Positions 1 through 6,739 of a stretch of DNA of 11,242 bases are shown here, piece by piece. Origin of the DNA: Fimbriimonadaceae bacterium (GTDB lineage Bacteria > Armatimonadota > Fimbriimonadia > Fimbriimonadales > Fimbriimonadaceae); NCBI GenBank assembly GCA_022402505.1, contig JAKRSE010000292.1, forward strand, positions 1-11,242, written 5' to 3'. The notes beneath the pieces are model-generated. The model was not told the origin of the DNA. It made no database searches and was given only the letters and a program-made list of their open reading frames with translations. The position numbers and the translations under genes are program-made. Positions within the stretch are counted from its first letter, which is position 1. The number at the start of each line of letters is the position of its first letter.

Positions 1-36
1 CGCAGCTTCCTGGGCGGTCGAGGCCTGGAGGCGATG

Positions 37-209
37 ACGACCACCGAATCCGGCAGACGCTACGGCGTGGGCTCTGCTCCCCAGACCTTCTTCTCCAAGT
101 CCTGCCAGAAGGCCTCCGTATCTTCCACTGAAATCCAGATTCCGAACTTCCGATACACGTCATCAGCCGCGAGGGGGTGAGCGAAACACCCCCCCCTTGC
201 GGTCCACTC
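37..209 (-). other. Possible decayed coding remnant downstream of pfk
   Basis: The minus strand stays open for about 48 codons after the pfk stop, in the same frame, and ends at a TAG near position 66. The translation includes DDVYRKFGIWISVEDTEAF and then WQDLEKKVWGAEPTP, which has a protein-like mix of acidic, aromatic and hydrophobic residues. No ATG lies in frame; the only usual start is a GTG inside it that would give about 32 residues. Beyond the TAG the same frame reads RLPDSVVVIASRPRPP to the window edge, also protein-like. This could be a pseudogene tail, a readthrough extension or chance. I do not recognise a family. The plus strand is open in frame 1 from position 1 to a TGA at 178-180, but that translation is serine-rich and looks like a shadow. 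I see no confident gene between 1 and 209. Confidence 0.2.
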
Positions 210-1295
210 TCAGTCGTGGATGAAGACGCCGAGTTTGAGCGCCGTTTGGTATTCCAGGTTGGTGTCGTCCACCGTCTTCAGCTTCTCGACCGCTTCGGTA
301 AGCGAGACGAACTGGATGTGGCCGTCTCGCAGGCTGACCATCACCTGGTTGAGTCCCTGGTCGATCGCATCCATCGCCGCGACTCCGTAGGCGCGGGCCA
401 GGTTGCGGTCGCGGGCGTTGGGGGCGCCGCCGCGCTGGATGTGGCCGATGATCGTGTTGCGGATTTCGAACTCGCCGGGGGCGGCGGCGTTGATCCGGGC
501 CATCAGTTCATTCGTGATCCCGCCGTAGTGCTTTTCACCTCCGGCTACTATCCCGTCGCCGATGGTCTGCCCGCCGATCCGGGCTCCTTCGGCGACCACG
601 ACCACGGCCGATCCCTTCCCTTCCGCCTTCCGGCCGCGCAGGTATTCCACCAAGGCAGACAGGCTGAACTCGAATTCGGGGACGAGGATCGCATCTGCGC
701 CGCCCGCCAGACCCGCCTTCAGGGCGATCCAGCCGGTGTTGCGACCCATCACCTCGACCAGGAGGACCCGGTCGTGGCTGGTGGCGGTGGTGTGGACCCG
801 GTCCAGCGCTTCGACGGCGACGCTCTGGGCGGTCGAGAATCCGAAGGTCTGGTCCGTGGCGGCCAGGTCGTTGTCGATCGTCTTGGGGACGCCGACCACC
901 TTCACGCCCTTCTGGCTGAGCTGCAGGGCGCCGCTGAGGCTGCCGTCGCCGCCGATGACGACGAGATGGGTGCAGCCGAGGGCTTTCAGGTTGGTCGCGG
1001 CCTCTTCCAGAACGTCGTCGGGAATCCGGGCGACGTCGCCCTCTCCCATCTTTGCGCCGAAGCGGCCCTTGTTGGTCGCGTGGAGGATGGTGCCGCCCAG
1101 GTGGCTGATCCCCTTCACGTCATCCGGGGTAAGGATCCTGTAGTCGGGGGGATTGAGAACGCCCTCATATCCCCGCTGGAATCCGATGAATTCATAGCCG
1201 AGGGAGCTGCCGTACTTCACGCAGGCGGCGATGACCGCGTTGAGTCCTGCACAATCTCCCCCGGCGGTCAAGATGCCGACTTTGCCTTTGCTCAT
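210..1295 (-). CDS. pfkA: ATP-dependent 6-phosphofructokinase
   Basis: Cytoplasmic glycolytic enzyme of the phosphofructokinase A family that phosphorylates fructose 6-phosphate to the 1,6-bisphosphate. The 361 residues show the family motifs in order: the nucleotide loop GGDCAGLNAVI (12-22), GGT at 67-69, GGDGS at 115-119, the catalytic TIDND (139-143, base Asp141), MGRN (183-186), the substrate-binding PEFE (206-209) and HIQRGG (285-290). Glycine in GGDG, at the position equivalent to E. coli Gly104, is the mark of ATP users; pyrophosphate users have GGDD. Lys138 before TIDND is the residue found in pyrophosphate-type and group III enzymes, so the pattern is mixed, as known for actinobacterial-type ATP-PFKs. 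The ATG is supported by AAAAGGAC directly upstream. The gene diverges from queF across 105 bp. Donor specificity is inferred from residues only. Confidence 0.95.
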   Translation of the reverse strand: MSKGKVGILTAGGDCAGLNAVIAACVKYGSSLGYEFIGFQRGYEGVLNPPDYRILTPDDVKGISHLGGTILHATNKGRFGAKMGEGDVARIPDDVLEEAATNLKALGCTHLVVIGGDGSLSGALQLSQKGVKVVGVPKTIDNDLAATDQTFGFSTAQSVAVEALDRVHTTATSHDRVLLVEVMGRNTGWIALKAGLAGGADAILVPEFEFSLSALVEYLRGRKAEGKGSAVVVVAEGARIGGQTIGDGIVAGGEKHYGGITNELMARINAAAPGEFEIRNTIIGHIQRGGAPNARDRNLARAYGVAAMDAIDQGLNQVMVSLRDGHIQFVSLTEAVEKLKTVDDTNLEYQTALKLGVFIHD

Positions 1296-1296
1296 G

Positions 1297-1302
1297 TCCT
1301 TT
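1297..1302 (-). promoter_or_regulatory. Shine-Dalgarno site of pfkA
   Basis: On the minus strand AAAGGA lies just before the pfkA ATG with a one-base gap to it (AAAAGGAC-ATG). The spacing is short, but this is one of only two recognisable Shine-Dalgarno sites in the window. A TAAAGT hexamer on the minus strand at 1322-1327 could be the -10 element, leaving a short leader. Confidence 0.4.
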
Positions 1303-1386
1303 TGGCCGACCGCCGGAAGTCACTTTACCGACCTTGAATCCACACTTTCTTGGCATTTCGCCCCGGTGGGTCCGGCGGCCTTGCAG

Positions 1387-1392
1387 TACCTT
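1387..1392 (+). promoter_or_regulatory. -10-like element (TACCTT) of queF
   Basis: TACCTT ends 8 nt before the queF ATG and there is no Shine-Dalgarno sequence between them. This spacing would place the transcript start at or next to the ATG, so the mRNA may be leaderless. No convincing -35 is visible. The same arrangement recurs at other starts in the window. Confidence 0.45.
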
Positions 1393-1400
1393 GATCCGGC

Positions 1401-1766
1401 ATGAAGAGCCTGCTGGAGACCTTTCCCAATCCGAACCCCGGGCGGGACTACCTCATCGTCCATTCGACCCCCGAATTCACCAGCATGTGCCCCAAGACCG
1501 GCCAGCCGGACTTCGCCGAAGTCGAGGTGGCCTACGTCGCCGACGAGCTCTGCCTGGAGCTGAAGGCGCTGAAGCTCTACTTCCAGTCCTTCCGGAACGA
1601 GGGCATCTACTACGAGGCGGTGACGAACCGGCTGCTGGATGAAATGGTCGAAGCCTGCCGCCCCCGGTGGATGCGGGTGACGGCGGACTTCAACGTTCGG
1701 GGAGGGTTCGGCAGCGTGGTGATCGCCGAAACCGGCCCCTGCCCCGACCATCTGCCCGAGTGGTGA
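1401..1766 (+). CDS. queF: NADPH-dependent 7-cyano-7-deazaguanine reductase QueF (short, type I)
   Basis: Reduces the nitrile preQ0 to the amine preQ1 with two NADPH in the queuosine tRNA-modification pathway; cytoplasmic tunnelling-fold enzyme. The 121 residues match the short unimodular QueF type. The nucleophilic cysteine is Cys30 in TSMCPKTGQPDF and the general acid is Asp37. The QueF signature E(S/L)K(S/A)xK(L/Y)(Y/F/W) appears as ELKALKLY at 53-60, followed by FRNEGIYYE (64-72), with Glu72 in the substrate-recognition position. The residue before it is Tyr where B. subtilis QueF, as I recall it, has His; such short homologues exist, so this is probably normal variation. The start is fixed by the conserved N-terminus and by the -10-like TACCTT 8 nt upstream. 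No other queuosine gene and no preQ1 riboswitch is visible nearby. Confidence 0.95.
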   Translation: MKSLLETFPNPNPGRDYLIVHSTPEFTSMCPKTGQPDFAEVEVAYVADELCLELKALKLYFQSFRNEGIYYEAVTNRLLDEMVEACRPRWMRVTADFNVRGGFGSVVIAETGPCPDHLPEW

Positions 1767-1840
1767 GGCCGCCGTCAGGCCCACCTCCCACCGATCTCGG
1801 CCGCAGTGATGAGGACACGGAACCGGCCGGGCGCGTAGAT

Positions 1841-1846
1841 CATTCT
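1841..1846 (+). promoter_or_regulatory. -10-like element (CATTCT) of the peroxidase gene
   Basis: CATTCT ends 6 nt before the ATG at 1853. The identical hexamer with the identical 6-nt gap precedes the start of the 211-aa gene at 7488. The intervening GAGAGG could alternatively act as a weak Shine-Dalgarno sequence, though it touches the ATG. Confidence 0.35.
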
Positions 1847-1852
1847 GAGAGG

Positions 1853-2440
1853 ATGATGAAGAAGCCGATGACCTGGATGTTTCTCGCCGCATTTGCGGGC
1901 CTGAGCCTGGCGGCCGCCGCCATCATGATTCCGCGGTTGAAGGTTCCCGAAGCCCCCAAGATGGAAACGATCTACGAGTTCACGAAGGCCGACATCGACG
2001 GCAAGGACAAGAAGCTTGCCGATTTCAAGGGCAAGACCCTGCTGATCGTCAACACGGCGAGCAAGTGCGGACTGACCCCGCAGTACGAGGGCCTGGAGGC
2101 CCTGTATAGGAAGTACAAGGACCGAGGGCTGGTCGTGATTGGTTTCCCGGCGAATGACTTCGCCGGACAGGAGCCGGGCACGAACGAGGAGATCAAGACC
2201 TTCTGCACGACGAAATTCAACGTCAGCTTCCCGATGATGAGCAAGATCACCGTGGTCGGCGAGTCGATGGATCCTCTGTATGCCTGGCTGCTGGCCCGCA
2301 CGGACAACAAGCCGATCGAATGGAACTTCGCCAAGTTCCTGGTCGGAGCGGACGGCAAGACGGTGACCCGTTTCGGCAGTCGGACTTCTCCTCAGGACCC
2401 GGCCCTGGTGGCGGCTATCGAATCGGCTTTGGGCGGATGA
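1853..2440 (+). CDS. Membrane-anchored glutathione-peroxidase-family thiol peroxidase
   Basis: Reduces hydrogen peroxide or organic hydroperoxides, most likely with thioredoxin, as is usual for bacterial cysteine-type GPx proteins. From ATG 1853 the protein has 195 residues. A hydrophobic stretch at about 8-27 after a lysine-containing N-terminus is a signal anchor, so the domain would face outside the cytoplasm. The GPx domain (about 38-195) has the peroxidatic cysteine in NTASKCGLTP (Cys72, in place of selenocysteine), Gln106 in FAGQEPG, and Trp157-Asn158 in WNFAKFLV, completing the catalytic tetrad. Cys118 in IKTFC is at the position of the resolving cysteine of thioredoxin-dependent members. 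An open frame continues upstream to 1667, but that part overlaps queF, is arginine- and proline-rich and is a shadow. The next gene, phoX, is also exported and starts 50 bp downstream. Confidence 0.92.
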   Translation: MMKKPMTWMFLAAFAGLSLAAAAIMIPRLKVPEAPKMETIYEFTKADIDGKDKKLADFKGKTLLIVNTASKCGLTPQYEGLEALYRKYKDRGLVVIGFPANDFAGQEPGTNEEIKTFCTTKFNVSFPMMSKITVVGESMDPLYAWLLARTDNKPIEWNFAKFLVGADGKTVTRFGSRTSPQDPALVAAIESALGG

Positions 2441-2478
2441 CGGCCCCAGGATTCACAATTTCTTAACAATCCATCGAT

Positions 2479-2484
2479 CACACT
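2479..2484 (+). promoter_or_regulatory. -10-like element (CACACT) of the phoX-like gene
   Basis: CACACT ends 6 nt before the ATG at 2491, in a 50-bp gap that is visibly more AT-rich than the flanking genes. There is no Shine-Dalgarno sequence in front of the ATG. It departs from TANNNT at its first base, so support is moderate to weak. Confidence 0.3.
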
Positions 2485-2490
2485 GAACCC

Positions 2491-3846
2491 ATGCAACTGG
2501 ATCGCCGCTCGTTCCTTCAGGTGGCTTCGGCCGCCGCTGCCGCTCCGGCCCTGACGGGCCTGCTGAGCCGTCTCACCCTGAGCCGACCCGAGCTGGCAGC
2601 CGATGCCGGGCAGATCGCAGGCGGCTACGGACCGATCCGCCCGGTCAAGTCGGAGAACACGGGCGAGGAGATTCTGGCCCTGCCGGAAGGCTTCAAGTAC
2701 ACCGTCTTCGGCCGCACCGGCGACATGATGAAGGACGGCAACGCCACTCCGGGCGCCCACGACGGAATGGCGGCCTTCGCCCATGCCGGGGTCATCCGCC
2801 TGATCCGGAACCACGAGGTCCGCAATCAGCCGACTCCCGATCGAAAGCCGATCGGCGACGTGGCCAAGAGCTACGACCCGCTGGCCGGCGGCGGCACCAG
2901 CACACTGGACATCGACCCGGTGACTCGGCTGATCAAGAACGACTTCGCCTCGATCAGCGGCACGATGGTCAACTGTGCGGGCGGCCCGACTCCCGGCCAG
3001 AGCTGGATCACCTGCGAAGAGACGGTGGTCGGACAGGCTCAGGGCTACGGCAAGGAACACGGCTACATCTTCGAGGTCAGCTCCAAGAGCAACGGCCTCG
3101 TCGATCCGACCCCCATCCGAGCCGCCGGTCGCCGAGTCCACGAAGCCTGCGCCACCGACCCGGAGACCGGCATCCTCTACATCACGGAGGACCGAGGCAC
3201 CTCCGGGCTCTATCGCTACGTGCCGGTGGACAAGGATCACCTGGCCAAGGGCGGCGAGCTGCAGATGCTGGCCGTCAAGGGCAAGGCTCAGTTCGACACC
3301 CGCAAGGGTCAGACCAACGGGGTCAAGTACGACGCCGTCTGGGTGACCATCGACACCCCCGACCCGGACCCGGCCAAGACCGAGCGGATGGAGCAGGCCA
3401 ACTACTCCGAAGGTCTTGCGAAGGGCGGAGCCACTTTTGCCCGACTCGAAGGCTGCTGGTATGGAAACGGTTCGATCTATGCGGTCAGCACCAACGGTGG
3501 AGACAAGAATCTCGGCCAGGTGTGGCGGTACATCCCCGGCACCCGGAACGAAGGGATTCTGGAGCTGATCTTCGAATCGCCGGATCCGGAGATCATGGAG
3601 TCGCCGGACAACCTCTGCGTGACCCCGCGCGGCGCACTGGCGGTCTGCGAGGACGGAGGCGGAGACAACTTCCTGCGAGGCATCACCCGCGAAGGACGCG
3701 TCTTCAGCTTCGCCAAGAACAACCTGAACAAGAGCGAGCTGGCCGGCGTCTGCTTCTCCCCGGACGGGAACACCCTGTTCTTCAACCTCCAGACTCCCGG
3801 ACTCACCGTGGCGATCTGGGGCGACTTCGCCCGCGGCAGCTTCTAA
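2491..3846 (+). CDS. Tat-exported PhoX-like (DUF839) phosphatase family protein
   Basis: PhoX-family proteins are periplasmic, metal-dependent phosphatases (Fe/Ca cofactor in the Pseudomonas enzyme) folded as a beta-propeller. The 451-residue protein starts with a Tat signal: RRSFLQ at 5-10, then an alanine-rich hydrophobic stretch to about 30, consistent with folding and metal loading in the cytoplasm before export. DUF839 landmarks include ILALPEGFKY (61-70), IRNHEV (105-110), SWITCEET (171-178), GRRVHEACATDPETG (213-227) with ITEDRG after it, SPDNLCVTPRG (371-381) and GVCFSPDGNTLF (419-430). Cys175 and the adjacent Glu residues are candidate metal ligands; this is inferred from family position, not aligned. 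No Pho-box is recognisable. Many DUF839 members have no proven activity, so phosphatase function is a family-level assignment. The 3' end faces the DUF389 gene 10 bp away. Confidence 0.88.
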   Translation: MQLDRRSFLQVASAAAAAPALTGLLSRLTLSRPELAADAGQIAGGYGPIRPVKSENTGEEILALPEGFKYTVFGRTGDMMKDGNATPGAHDGMAAFAHAGVIRLIRNHEVRNQPTPDRKPIGDVAKSYDPLAGGGTSTLDIDPVTRLIKNDFASISGTMVNCAGGPTPGQSWITCEETVVGQAQGYGKEHGYIFEVSSKSNGLVDPTPIRAAGRRVHEACATDPETGILYITEDRGTSGLYRYVPVDKDHLAKGGELQMLAVKGKAQFDTRKGQTNGVKYDAVWVTIDTPDPDPAKTERMEQANYSEGLAKGGATFARLEGCWYGNGSIYAVSTNGGDKNLGQVWRYIPGTRNEGILELIFESPDPEIMESPDNLCVTPRGALAVCEDGGGDNFLRGITREGRVFSFAKNNLNKSELAGVCFSPDGNTLFFNLQTPGLTVAIWGDFARGSF

Positions 3847-3857
3847 AGCCGACGGCT
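3847..3857. other. Small palindrome at a convergent gene junction
   Basis: The 11-bp perfect palindrome AGCCGACGGCT spans the 10-bp gap between the phoX-like stop and the DUF389 stop. It could form a 4-bp stem with a 3-nt loop from either strand. It has no T-tract, so a role as an intrinsic terminator is weakly supported. Confidence 0.2.
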
Positions 3858-5026
3858 CACTCGGGCGCGTTGCCGGGCTCTTCCATGGGCGGAATCATGG
3901 GAGAGCCCGGCAGGGCCTGATCCAAGGCGTCCGGATCGGCCGGCGAAGGCTCGCTTCCGGAATCGACCGGTTCCGGCGGGGCGGGCTGAACATCCTGCAT
4001 CGGATCGACGGGAGCCACTTCAGCCGGGTCCATCTGGTGGATGTAGCCGTCCCGATTCGTCTCTTTGGTCAAGACCGTGCGGATTGTCAGGCGGATCGGC
4101 TTGCCGGATTCGGGCAGCATCCTCTCCATCCGCTCCACCTCTTCCGGGGTGAAGGTGAACGGGCTCCGAATCGTCGCCAAAACCGACGTCTCTCGTTCGA
4201 GGGCCTTGAGCTCAACTCCGACCAGGTCGCGCCCCGGCTGGGATCGCAGGACCATCTTGATCGCATCCTCGATGCCGCTCTTCTGAATCTGCCTGTTCAG
4301 AGTGGCGATGAAGTTCCAGGTCAGGCCGATCGCCAGCAGTCCGATGAGCCCCAGGCTGGGAGCGTTGCGTCGGATGAACCCGGCCCGGCTCTCCTTGTCC
4401 TCCAGATGGGGACGGAATCCGACGGCGAAGAAGACCCCCGACGCCGCCACCTGGATCGCCACGAAGTTCGCGAAGAAGAGAGTGAACGCGCCGAAGGCCG
4501 GGCCCAGAGCTCCCCGAGCCAGGAGCAGACCGCAGACAGAGAGCGGCGGAACCAGTGCGGTGGCGATGGCGACCCCGACCATGCCGCCGCTGATCTTCTT
4601 GCTGGTGCAGCTGTAGGCCCCGGCCGCCCCGCCCGCAATCGCGACCAGGAGGTCCAGAATTCCGGGACTCGTGCGGCTGAAGACCTCGGTGCCGACCGGA
4701 ATGTCGGAGTGGATCCGGCCGATGATCCAGGCGATCGCCAGCACCATCAGGGCGCCGATGACCTCGCTGGTGATCGACCGCCGGATCATCGACTCGTTGC
4801 CGTCCACGATGCCGAGGGCGAGGCTGAGGATCGGCCCCATGAGCATCGCGACCAGCATCGCCCCAATGACGACCGCCGTGCTGTTCTGCAGCAGGCCGTA
4901 GGAGGCGATGACCGTCGCCAGTCCATTCAGGATCAGGTAGGGAGCGTCGAGCTTGGCCCCGCCTCCGACTTCCGTTCGAATCTGGGCTTTCAGGTCTTCG
5001 TTCATGGGCCGGACGGAGGCCAGCAT
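3857..5026 (-). CDS. DUF389 integral membrane protein
   Basis: A member of the DUF389 (TIGR00341-like) family of multi-spanning inner-membrane proteins with no established function. The 389 residues contain about seven hydrophobic segments: roughly 28-46, 50-73, 86-104, 121-139, 147-169, 177-203 and 224-243. The family core is clear in LNGLATVIASYGLLQNSTAV (33-52), GAMLVAMLMGPILSLALGI (55-73) and the Gly-rich GGAAGAYSCTSKK followed by ATALVPPLSVCGLLLARG. A soluble region at 250-330 follows the last membrane helix, and the final 60 residues (331-389) form a proline- and acid-rich tail, probably disordered. The first ATG gives MLASVRPMNEDL; Met8 at 5005 is an alternative start. The gene diverges from the fumarylacetoacetase gene with only 23 bp between the ATGs, so the two promoters must overlap. 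Confidence 0.88.
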   Translation of the reverse strand: MLASVRPMNEDLKAQIRTEVGGGAKLDAPYLILNGLATVIASYGLLQNSTAVVIGAMLVAMLMGPILSLALGIVDGNESMIRRSITSEVIGALMVLAIAWIIGRIHSDIPVGTEVFSRTSPGILDLLVAIAGGAAGAYSCTSKKISGGMVGVAIATALVPPLSVCGLLLARGALGPAFGAFTLFFANFVAIQVAASGVFFAVGFRPHLEDKESRAGFIRRNAPSLGLIGLLAIGLTWNFIATLNRQIQKSGIEDAIKMVLRSQPGRDLVGVELKALERETSVLATIRSPFTFTPEEVERMERMLPESGKPIRLTIRTVLTKETNRDGYIHQMDPAEVAPVDPMQDVQPAPPEPVDSGSEPSPADPDALDQALPGSPMIPPMEEPGNAPE

Positions 5027-5036
5027 ACCGACCTAG

Positions 5037-5042
5037 TAGACT
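5037..5042 (+). promoter_or_regulatory. -10-like element (TAGACT) of fahA
   Basis: TAGACT ends 7 nt before the fahA ATG, with no Shine-Dalgarno sequence between. On the other strand the same bases read TCTACT / TACTAG, 6-8 nt upstream of the DUF389 ATG at 5026, so this short stretch probably carries both promoters of the divergent pair. Confidence 0.45.
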
Positions 5043-5049
5043 TCCGCCC

Positions 5050-6306
5050 ATGGATCGCTTCGTCGTGCCCGCTTCCGCCGAGACCTGGGTGGAGGGCGCC
5101 CGGCAGACCGACTTCCCCATTCAGAACATCGCCTTCGGTACCGGAACCACGAAGTCCGGGGTCGAGGCGATCTTCGCCGCCATCGGGGACCAGGCGGTCA
5201 ACTGCCAGGAGCTTCTCGAATCCGGCCTGCTCGATCCCGAGCGGTACCCGGCGCTGTTCGGCTTCTACGACCTGGCAGAAGGGGCCCTGCCCGAGCTTCG
5301 GCGCGACCTCTTCGAGCTGCTCCGGTCGGACAATCCCACCCTTCGAGACGACCGGTCCCTGCTCCGCCGGGCCCTGGTGGCTCAGTCCGACCTGCAGATG
5401 TCGGTGCCGATCCCGCCTCCGGCCTACGTGGACTTCTACTCCGGAATCCACCACGCCGAAAACGTCGGCCGCCTCTTCCGTCCGCAGGGCGAGCCGCTGC
5501 TGCCCAACTATCGGCACATTCCCATCGGCTACCACGGCCGGGCAGGGACGATCGTGCCCTCCGGGACGCCGATCATCCGTCCGAAAGGCCAGTTCCGTCC
5601 GCCGGATTCGGCCGGCCCGGAGTTCGGACCGACCCAGGCGATGGACTTTGAGCTGGAGATGGGCTTCTATGTTTCCGAGGGTCAGCCGATGGGCCGCCGG
5701 ATCACCTGCGCCGCCGCCGGCGACCACATCCTCGGCCTGGTGATCGTGAATGACTGGTCGGCCCGCGACATTCAGCAGTGGGAAGGCCAGCCGCTGGGTC
5801 CCTTCCTCAGCAAGTCCTTCGCGACCACCGTCTCTCCCTGGATCGTTCTTCCCGACGCCCTTGAACCTTTCCGAATCGAAGGAATGGAGCAGGACCCGCC
5901 CGTCCTCCCGTACCTGCGGCGTCAGGGCGAGCAGCACTATGACATCAGGCTGGAGGTCCGGATCAAGACGAAGAAGATGAAGACGTCTGAGGTCCTCGCC
6001 ACGTCGAACATGAAGCATCTCTACTGGTCGATGCCCCAGCAGCTGGCCCATATGACCGTGAACGGCACCCCGGCGGAGTTCGGCGACCTCTACGCCACCG
6101 GCACCATCAGCGGCCCCGAGCCTGGGCAGGCCGGCTCGATGCTGGAGCTGGCCTTCAAGGGCTCCCAGCCGATCACCCTCTCCACCGGCGAGACTCGGGC
6201 CTGGCTGGAAGACGGAGACGAAGTGACCCTCCGCGCCTGGGGCGAGGCCGACGGCTTCCGAATCGGTTTCGGCGACTGCTCGGGAGTGATCCAGCCGGAG
6301 CGCTAG
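5050..6306 (+). CDS. fahA: Fumarylacetoacetase
   Basis: Hydrolyses 4-fumarylacetoacetate to fumarate and acetoacetate, the last step of tyrosine catabolism through homogentisate; cytoplasmic metal-dependent enzyme. At 418 residues it matches the full-length FAH type (the human enzyme is about 419). An N-terminal SH3-like domain (about 1-118) is followed by the catalytic domain. Metal and catalytic residues by comparison with mouse FAH: Asp128 and His135 in VDFYSGIHHAENVG, Glu201 and Glu203 in MDFELEMGF, Asp235 in NDWSARD, Gln242 and Lys255 in PLGPFLSKSFATTVSPW, and the GTISG loop at 351-355. No other tyrosine-degradation gene is in view. The last 48 coding bases and stop recur, degraded, at 8125-8175 (see the repeat entries). 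The start is set by TAGACT 7 nt upstream and by the conserved N-terminus. Confidence 0.96.
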   Translation: MDRFVVPASAETWVEGARQTDFPIQNIAFGTGTTKSGVEAIFAAIGDQAVNCQELLESGLLDPERYPALFGFYDLAEGALPELRRDLFELLRSDNPTLRDDRSLLRRALVAQSDLQMSVPIPPPAYVDFYSGIHHAENVGRLFRPQGEPLLPNYRHIPIGYHGRAGTIVPSGTPIIRPKGQFRPPDSAGPEFGPTQAMDFELEMGFYVSEGQPMGRRITCAAAGDHILGLVIVNDWSARDIQQWEGQPLGPFLSKSFATTVSPWIVLPDALEPFRIEGMEQDPPVLPYLRRQGEQHYDIRLEVRIKTKKMKTSEVLATSNMKHLYWSMPQQLAHMTVNGTPAEFGDLYATGTISGPEPGQAGSMLELAFKGSQPITLSTGETRAWLEDGDEVTLRAWGEADGFRIGFGDCSGVIQPER

Positions 6307-6308
6307 GT
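6258..6308 (+). repeat. Direct repeat, copy 1: 3' end of fahA
   Basis: These 51 bp are the last 16 codons of fahA plus the TAG stop and GGT or its first bases. They match 8125-8175 without gaps at 45 of 51 positions by hand count. The shared peptide is RIGFGDCSGVIQPER-stop here and RICFGDCPGVIQPAR-stop there. Similarity stops sharply on both sides of the pair. Confidence 0.85.
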
Positions 6309-6360
6309 TTCGGGCAGGGATACCGGACTCATCCCACGGGGCTACATCTGGAAGGTGTGA

Positions 6361-6366
6361 TAGAGT
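6361..6366 (+). promoter_or_regulatory. -10-like element (TAGAGT) of the 121-aa ORF
   Basis: TAGAGT, preceded by TG two bases upstream, ends 7 nt before GTG 6374. The spacing equals that of fahA and the second PhyH gene. This element is why I prefer GTG 6374 over GTG 6365 as the start. Confidence 0.4.
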
Positions 6367-6373
6367 GTGGAAT

Positions 6374-6739
6374 GTGAAAGCCGCAGCGGCCGATCCTGTC
6401 CACGAGAGTGTTGTTCTGGCTTCGACGCTCACCATCTCGTTGAGTCATCCTCTCTCGACCAAAGAGGCCGACCGTCAGGTCGCAGGCCTTCCGGCAGAGA
6501 TACATTTGCCCGGCGAAGACCTGGTATTCCACCGCCGCGTCCCGTGCGTCGGCTTTTGCGATTGGGCGGCTGCCAACTCGGAAGGCGAGGTCAAGCGCGT
6601 CCTCATTCCGGAATCCGAAAAGGCCCGTTTCAGCGACTTCAAGCTCAGGACGCCCGCCGGAAGCCTCTCCTCTGAGTGCGCCTCTGCCCTTTCGGGCTTT
6701 CATGACCCGCTTCTCGTCATCCGCGAGGAGCTGAGATGA
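6374..6739 (+). CDS. Hypothetical protein (121 aa), coupled to the prepilin gene
   Basis: I do not recognise this protein. From GTG 6374 it has 121 residues, no clear signal peptide or membrane helix, a threonine/serine-rich N-terminal part (VVLASTLTISLSHPLS), three cysteines (two in VPCVGFCDW) and a charged region containing EVKRVLIPESEKARFSD. Support for it being real: its TGA overlaps the prepilin ATG as ATGA, so the two would be translationally coupled; a TAGAGT element lies 7 nt upstream; and it fills what would otherwise be a 429-bp gap. The rival minus-strand ORF over the same bases has none of these. It could be a secretion-related accessory protein of the pilin-like neighbour, but that is inference from position only. 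Confidence 0.55.
   Translation: MKAAAADPVHESVVLASTLTISLSHPLSTKEADRQVAGLPAEIHLPGEDLVFHRRVPCVGFCDWAAANSEGEVKRVLIPESEKARFSDFKLRTPAGSLSSECASALSGFHDPLLVIREELR
6725..6730 (+). promoter_or_regulatory. Shine-Dalgarno site of the prepilin gene
   Basis: GAGGAG lies 5 nt before ATG 6736 and 8 nt before ATG 6739, inside the end of the 121-aa ORF. It is the strongest Shine-Dalgarno site in the window and fits a gene read from a polycistronic mRNA, unlike the leaderless-looking neighbours. Spacing slightly favours ATG 6739. Confidence 0.55.

Noticed and set aside
177..1337. A 386-codon plus-strand ORF opposite pfk
   Set aside because: It is antisense to an unmistakable phosphofructokinase and its translation is low-complexity, rich in Gly, Asp, Val and Ala, as expected from a shadow frame in GC-rich DNA.
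1296..1400. preQ1 riboswitch upstream of queF
   Set aside because: The leader between a plausible -10 element and the ATG is only 8 nt, and the 105-bp gap shows no preQ1-I-like hairpin with an A-rich tail.
1667..1852. Extension of the peroxidase start upstream to 1667
   Set aside because: The added 62 residues overlap queF in another frame, are Arg/Pro-rich and would bury the signal anchor. ATG 1853 directly precedes a normal signal sequence.
4037..5743. A 568-codon plus-strand ORF opposite the DUF389 gene that runs into fahA
   Set aside because: It overlaps two strongly supported genes and has Asp/Arg/Gln-rich low-complexity translation.
5002..6435. Long minus-strand ORF opposite fahA
   Set aside because: It is the shadow of a full-length fumarylacetoacetase with all catalytic residues; its translation is Arg/Gly/His-rich without motifs.
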